Shown one piece after another: positions 7,111 through 10,143 of a stretch of 10,143 bases of DNA. The first letter of the stretch is position 1. Every line of letters begins with the position of its first letter. Position numbers and translations under genes: made by a program. Source of the stretch: Saccoglossus kowalevskii (Eukaryota; Hemichordata; Enteropneusta; Harrimaniidae); NCBI RefSeq assembly GCF_000003605.2, contig NW_003110484.1, forward strand, positions 117,497-127,639, written 5' to 3'. The notes beneath the pieces were generated by a model. It was given only the letters and a program-made list of their open reading frames with translations, made no database searches and was not told where the DNA came from.

Positions 7111-7245
7111 ATGTCGGGACACTATGCTGGAAGACTAGACCTAGAATTTTCAAATGGCTATTCTTTGCAACTGGTAAAATACGTTTCGAATCACTGCGCC
7201 ATCAACGACGGACTCCGTATTTTACGTTCAGGGTGCACAGTGTAG
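7111..7245 (+). CDS. Hypothetical 44-residue ORF or first exon
   Basis: The ATG lies in GTCACCATGT, close to the animal Kozak consensus, and opens 44 codons (MSGHYAGRLDLEFSNGYSLQ...) before TAG, six bases upstream of the satellite. Composition is more balanced than the flanks. A TATA-like CATAAAAA lies about 100 bp upstream (7008-7015), and CTG|GTAAAA at 7174 could be a splice donor, which would make the satellite intronic. I recognise no family. A chance ORF is at least as likely. Confidence 0.22.
   Translation: MSGHYAGRLDLEFSNGYSLQLVKYVSNHCAINDGLRILRSGCTV
7174..7225. repeat. 10-bp perfect inverted repeat
   Basis: GTAAAATACG at 7174-7183 and CGTATTTTAC at 7216-7225 are exact reverse complements separated by 32 bp. 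They fall within the 44-codon ORF just before the satellite array. There is no obvious target duplication. Confidence 0.6.
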
Positions 7246-7811
7246 AGGTAGAGGATGGCTACCACCCTCTTATTAGTCCAGGGAAAACTAACAACTAAGA
7301 ATTCAGTATAAAGAGGATGACTACCACCCTCTTACTAGTCCAGGTGAAACTAACAACTAAGAATTCAGTACAAAGAGGATGACCAGCACTCTCTTATCAG
7401 TTCAGATGGAACTAACAACTAAGAATTCAGTACAAAGAGGATGACTACCACCCTCTTATTAGTTCAGGTGAAACTACAACTAAAAATTCAGTACAAAGAG
7501 AATGACTACTACCCTCTTACTAGTTCAGGTGAAACTAACAACTAAGAATTCAGTACAAAGAGGATGGCTACCACCCTATTACTAGTTCAGGTGAAACTAA
7601 CAACTAAGAATTCAGTACAAAGAGAATGACTACCACCCTCTTACTAGTTCAGGTGAAACTAACAACAAAGAATTCAGTACAAAGAGAATGACTACCACCC
7701 TCTTACTAGTTCAGACGAAACTAACAACTAAGAATTCAGTAAAAAGAGGATGACTACTACCCTCTTAATAGTCCAGCTGAAACTAACAACTAAAAATTCA
7801 GTACAAAGAGG

Positions 7812-8918
7812 ATGGCTACCACCCTCATACTAGTTCAGGTGAAACTACAACTAAGAATCCAGTACAAAAAGGATGACTACTGCCTTCTTACTAGTCCAGG
7901 TGAAACTAACAACAAAGAATTCAGTACAAAGAGGATGACCAGCACTCTCTTATCAGTTCAGGTAAAACTAACAACTAAGAATTCAGTACAAAGAGGATGA
8001 CTACCACCCTCTTATTAGTTCAGGTGAAACTACAACTAAAAATTCAGTACGAAGAGAATGACTACTACCCTCTTACTAGTCCAGGTGAAACTAACAACAA
8101 AGAAGTCAGTACAAAGAGGATGACTACCACCCTCTTATTAGTTCAGGTAAAACTAACAACAAAGAATTCAGTACAAAGAGGATAACTACCACCCTCTTAC
8201 TAGTTCAGGTGAAACTACAACTAAGAAGTCAGTACAAAGAGGATGACTACCACCCTCTTATTAGTTCAGATGAAACTAACAACTAAGAATTCAGTACAAA
8301 GAGGATGACTACCACCCTCTTATTAGTTCAGGTGAAACTACAACTAAAAATTCAGTACAAAGAGAATGACTACTACCCTCTTACTAGTCCAGGTGAAACT
8401 AACAACAAAGAAGTCAGTACAAAGAGGATGACTACCACCCTCTTATTAGTTCAGGTAAAACTAACAACAAAGAATTCAGTACAAAGAGGATGACTACCAC
8501 CCTCTTACGAGTTCAGGTGAAACTACAACTAAGAAGTCAGTACAAAGAGGATGACTACCACCATCTTATTAGTTCAGGTGAAACTACAACTAAAAATTCA
8601 GTACGAAGAGAATGACTACTACCCCCTTACTAGTCCAGGCGAAACTAACAACAAAGAAGTCAGTACAAAGAGGATGACTACCACCCTCTTATTAGTTCAG
8701 GTAAAACTAACAACTAAAAATTCCGTACAAAGAGGATGGCTACCACCCTCATACTAGTTCAGGTGAAACTACAACTAAGAATCCAGTACAAAAAGGATGA
8801 CTACTACCTTCTTACTAGTCCAGGTGAAACTAACAACAAAGAATTCAGTACAAAGAGGATGACTACCACCCTCTTATTAGTTCAGGTGAAACTAACAACA
8901 AAGATTCAGTACAAATAG
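7812..8918. repeat. Higher-order repeat blocks within the satellite
   Basis: Diagnostic monomer variants recur in order. The string of variants starting at 7997 (ACTAAAAATTC, GAGAATG, AACAAAGAAGTC, CAGGTAAAACT) repeats at 8305, 308 bp later (five units), and again at 8551, 246 bp later (four units). The unit type beginning ATGGCTACCACCCTCATACT at about 7812 returns at 8736, 924 bp later (15 units). This shows amplification in multi-unit blocks by unequal exchange, not only monomer by monomer. Confidence 0.85.
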
Positions 8919-9284
8919 GATGACTACCACCCTCTTATTAGTTCAGGTGAAACTACAACTAAAAATTCAGTACAAAGAGGATGGCTACCACCCTCTTACT
9001 AGTTCAGGTGAAACTAACAACTAAGAATTCAGTACTAAGAGAATGACTACTACCCTGTTACTAGTTCAGGTGAAACTAAGAACTAAGAATTCAGTACAAA
9101 GCGGATGGGTACCACCCTCTTACTAGTTCAGGTGAAACTAACAACTAAGAATTCAGTACAAAGAGAATGACTACTACCCTCTTACTAGTTCAGGTGAAAC
9201 TAACAACTAAGAATTCAGTACAAAGAGAATGACTACTACCCTCTTACTAGTTCAGGTGAAACTAACAACTAAGAATTCAGTACA

Positions 9285-9475
9285 AAGAGAATGACTACCA
9301 CCCTCTTACTAGTTCAGGTGAAACTAACAACAAAGAATTCAGTACAAAGAGAATGACTACCACCCACTTACTAGGTCAGACGAAACTAACAACTAAGAAT
9401 TCAGTAAAAAGAGGATGACTACTACCCTCTTAATAGTCCAGCTGAAACTAACAACTAAAAATCCAGTACAAAGAG
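9285..9475. repeat. Duplicate of satellite segment near 7620-7805
   Basis: The rare run CAGACGAAAC, then CAGTAAAAAGAGG, then TTAATAGTCCAGCTG is found at about 7712-7775 and again at about 9377-9440, 1665 bp apart. The TTAATAGTCCAGCTG and GACCAGCAC variants recur once more about 492 bp on (near 9923), an eight-unit step. These are longer-range block duplications in the same array. Confidence 0.8.
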
Positions 9476-10143
9476 GATGACCAGCACTCTCTTACTAGTT
9501 CAGGTGAAACTAACAACTAAGAATGCAATACAAAGAGGATGACTACCACCCTCTTACTAGTTCAGGTCAAACTACAACTAAGAATCCAGTACAAAGAGGA
9601 TGACTACTGCCCTCTTACTAGTTCAGGTGAAACTAACAACTAAAAATTCAGTACAAAGAGGATGACCAGCACCCTCTTACTAGTTCAGGTGAAACTACAA
9701 CTAAGAATCCAGTACAAAGAGGATGACTACCACCCTCTTACTAGTTCAGGTGAAACTACAACTAAGAATCCAGTACAAAGAGGATGACTACCACCCTCTT
9801 ACTAGTTCAGGTGAAACTAACAACTAAGAATTCAGTACAAAGAGGATGACTACTACCCTCTTACTAGTCCAGGTGAAACTAACAACTAAGAATTCAAAAC
9901 AAAAAGATGACTACCACCCTCTTAATAGTCCAGCTGAAACTAACAACTAAAAATTCAGTACAAAGAGGATGACCAGCACCCTCTTACTAGTTCAGGTGAA
10001 ACTACAACTAAGAATCCAGTAAAAAGAGGATGACTACCACCCTCTTACTAGTTCAGGTGAAACTAACAACTGAATTCAGTACAAAGAGGATGACTACTAC
10101 CCTCTTACTAGTCCAGGTGAAACTAACAACTAAGAATTCAAAC

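Larger units (their letters stand above)
6681..7250. other. Unassigned sequence preceding the satellite
   Basis: Positions 6681-7000 are AT-rich. They may include the eroded 5' part of the LINE, but no motif is convincing. Base composition becomes more balanced from about 7020. Imperfect nested inverted repeats occur at 7035-7085: CTGATA with TATCAG and, inside these, GAAACT with AGTTTC. A short ORF (7111-7245) is listed separately. Confidence 0.5.
7251..10143. repeat. 62-bp satellite array, about 47 copies
   Basis: The monomer reads, in pieces: GAGGATGACTACCACCCTCT, TACTAGTTCAGGTGAAACTA, ACAACTAAGAATTCAGTACA, AA. The first units start at 7251, 7313, 7375, 7437, 7498 and 7560. Most are 62 bp; the ACTACAAC variant gives 61-bp units. 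The array runs off the window. Nearly every unit carries ACTAGT and GTAC, most also carry GAATTC, and most have a CANNTG E-box (CAGGTG; CAGCTG or CAGATG in variants). The 60-68-codon ORFs in the array (for example at 7997, 8305 and 8551) exist because variant units have AACAAAG in place of the stop-bearing AACTAAG, and three units approximate a multiple of 3. They are not genes. Confidence 0.97.

Noticed and set aside
7812-8918. Family of 60-68-residue proteins in the satellite
   Set aside because: The ORFs track the monomer period and open only where AACTAAG has become AACAAAG. They are shadows of the repeat.
7251-10143. CRISPR array
   Set aside because: The units are contiguous tandem copies with scattered substitutions. 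There is no alternation of constant repeats and unique spacers, and no cas-like sequence.

Overview
This window looks like non-coding, AT-rich DNA from an animal nuclear genome. I see no bacterial gene organisation and no intact protein-coding gene. The evidence for a metazoan repeat landscape is a decayed LINE (non-LTR retrotransposon), several short non-autonomous DNA transposons with terminal inverted repeats (TIRs) and target-site duplications (TSDs), and two tandem arrays. A marine invertebrate such as a mollusc would fit, but the sequence alone does not settle the taxon.

Layout. Positions 1-287 hold about eight copies of a 36-bp minisatellite. From 1319 to 2983 there are three copies of one MITE family: two forward, one reverse, one of them truncated and one internally deleted. 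They are separated by unassigned AT-rich sequence. Positions 3509-4831 form a 1.3-kb element with TIRs of about 170-180 bp and a perfect 9-bp TSD, the structure of a Mutator-like (MULE) non-autonomous transposon. Its left TIR is interrupted by a different 151-bp transposon with its own 24-bp TIRs and 8-bp TSD. Its interior carries non-transposon sequence with exon-like signals.

Positions 5049 to about 6680 are a decayed LINE on the minus strand. Endonuclease, linker and reverse transcriptase motifs can be followed in order, across frameshifts and stops. A 140-bp MITE related by its TIRs to the first family sits inside the reverse transcriptase (5728-5867). A 72-bp remnant of similar character (4977-5048) abuts the point where the LINE signal is lost. 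Positions 6681-7250 are mostly unassigned but contain a 44-codon ORF with a good Kozak context next to the second array. From 7251 to the window end there are about 47 copies of a 62-bp satellite with clear higher-order repeat blocks.

Nothing here acts together as a pathway. The window records successive insertions, and some of their order can be read: LINE before the MITE at 5728, and long-TIR element before the 151-bp element at 3670.
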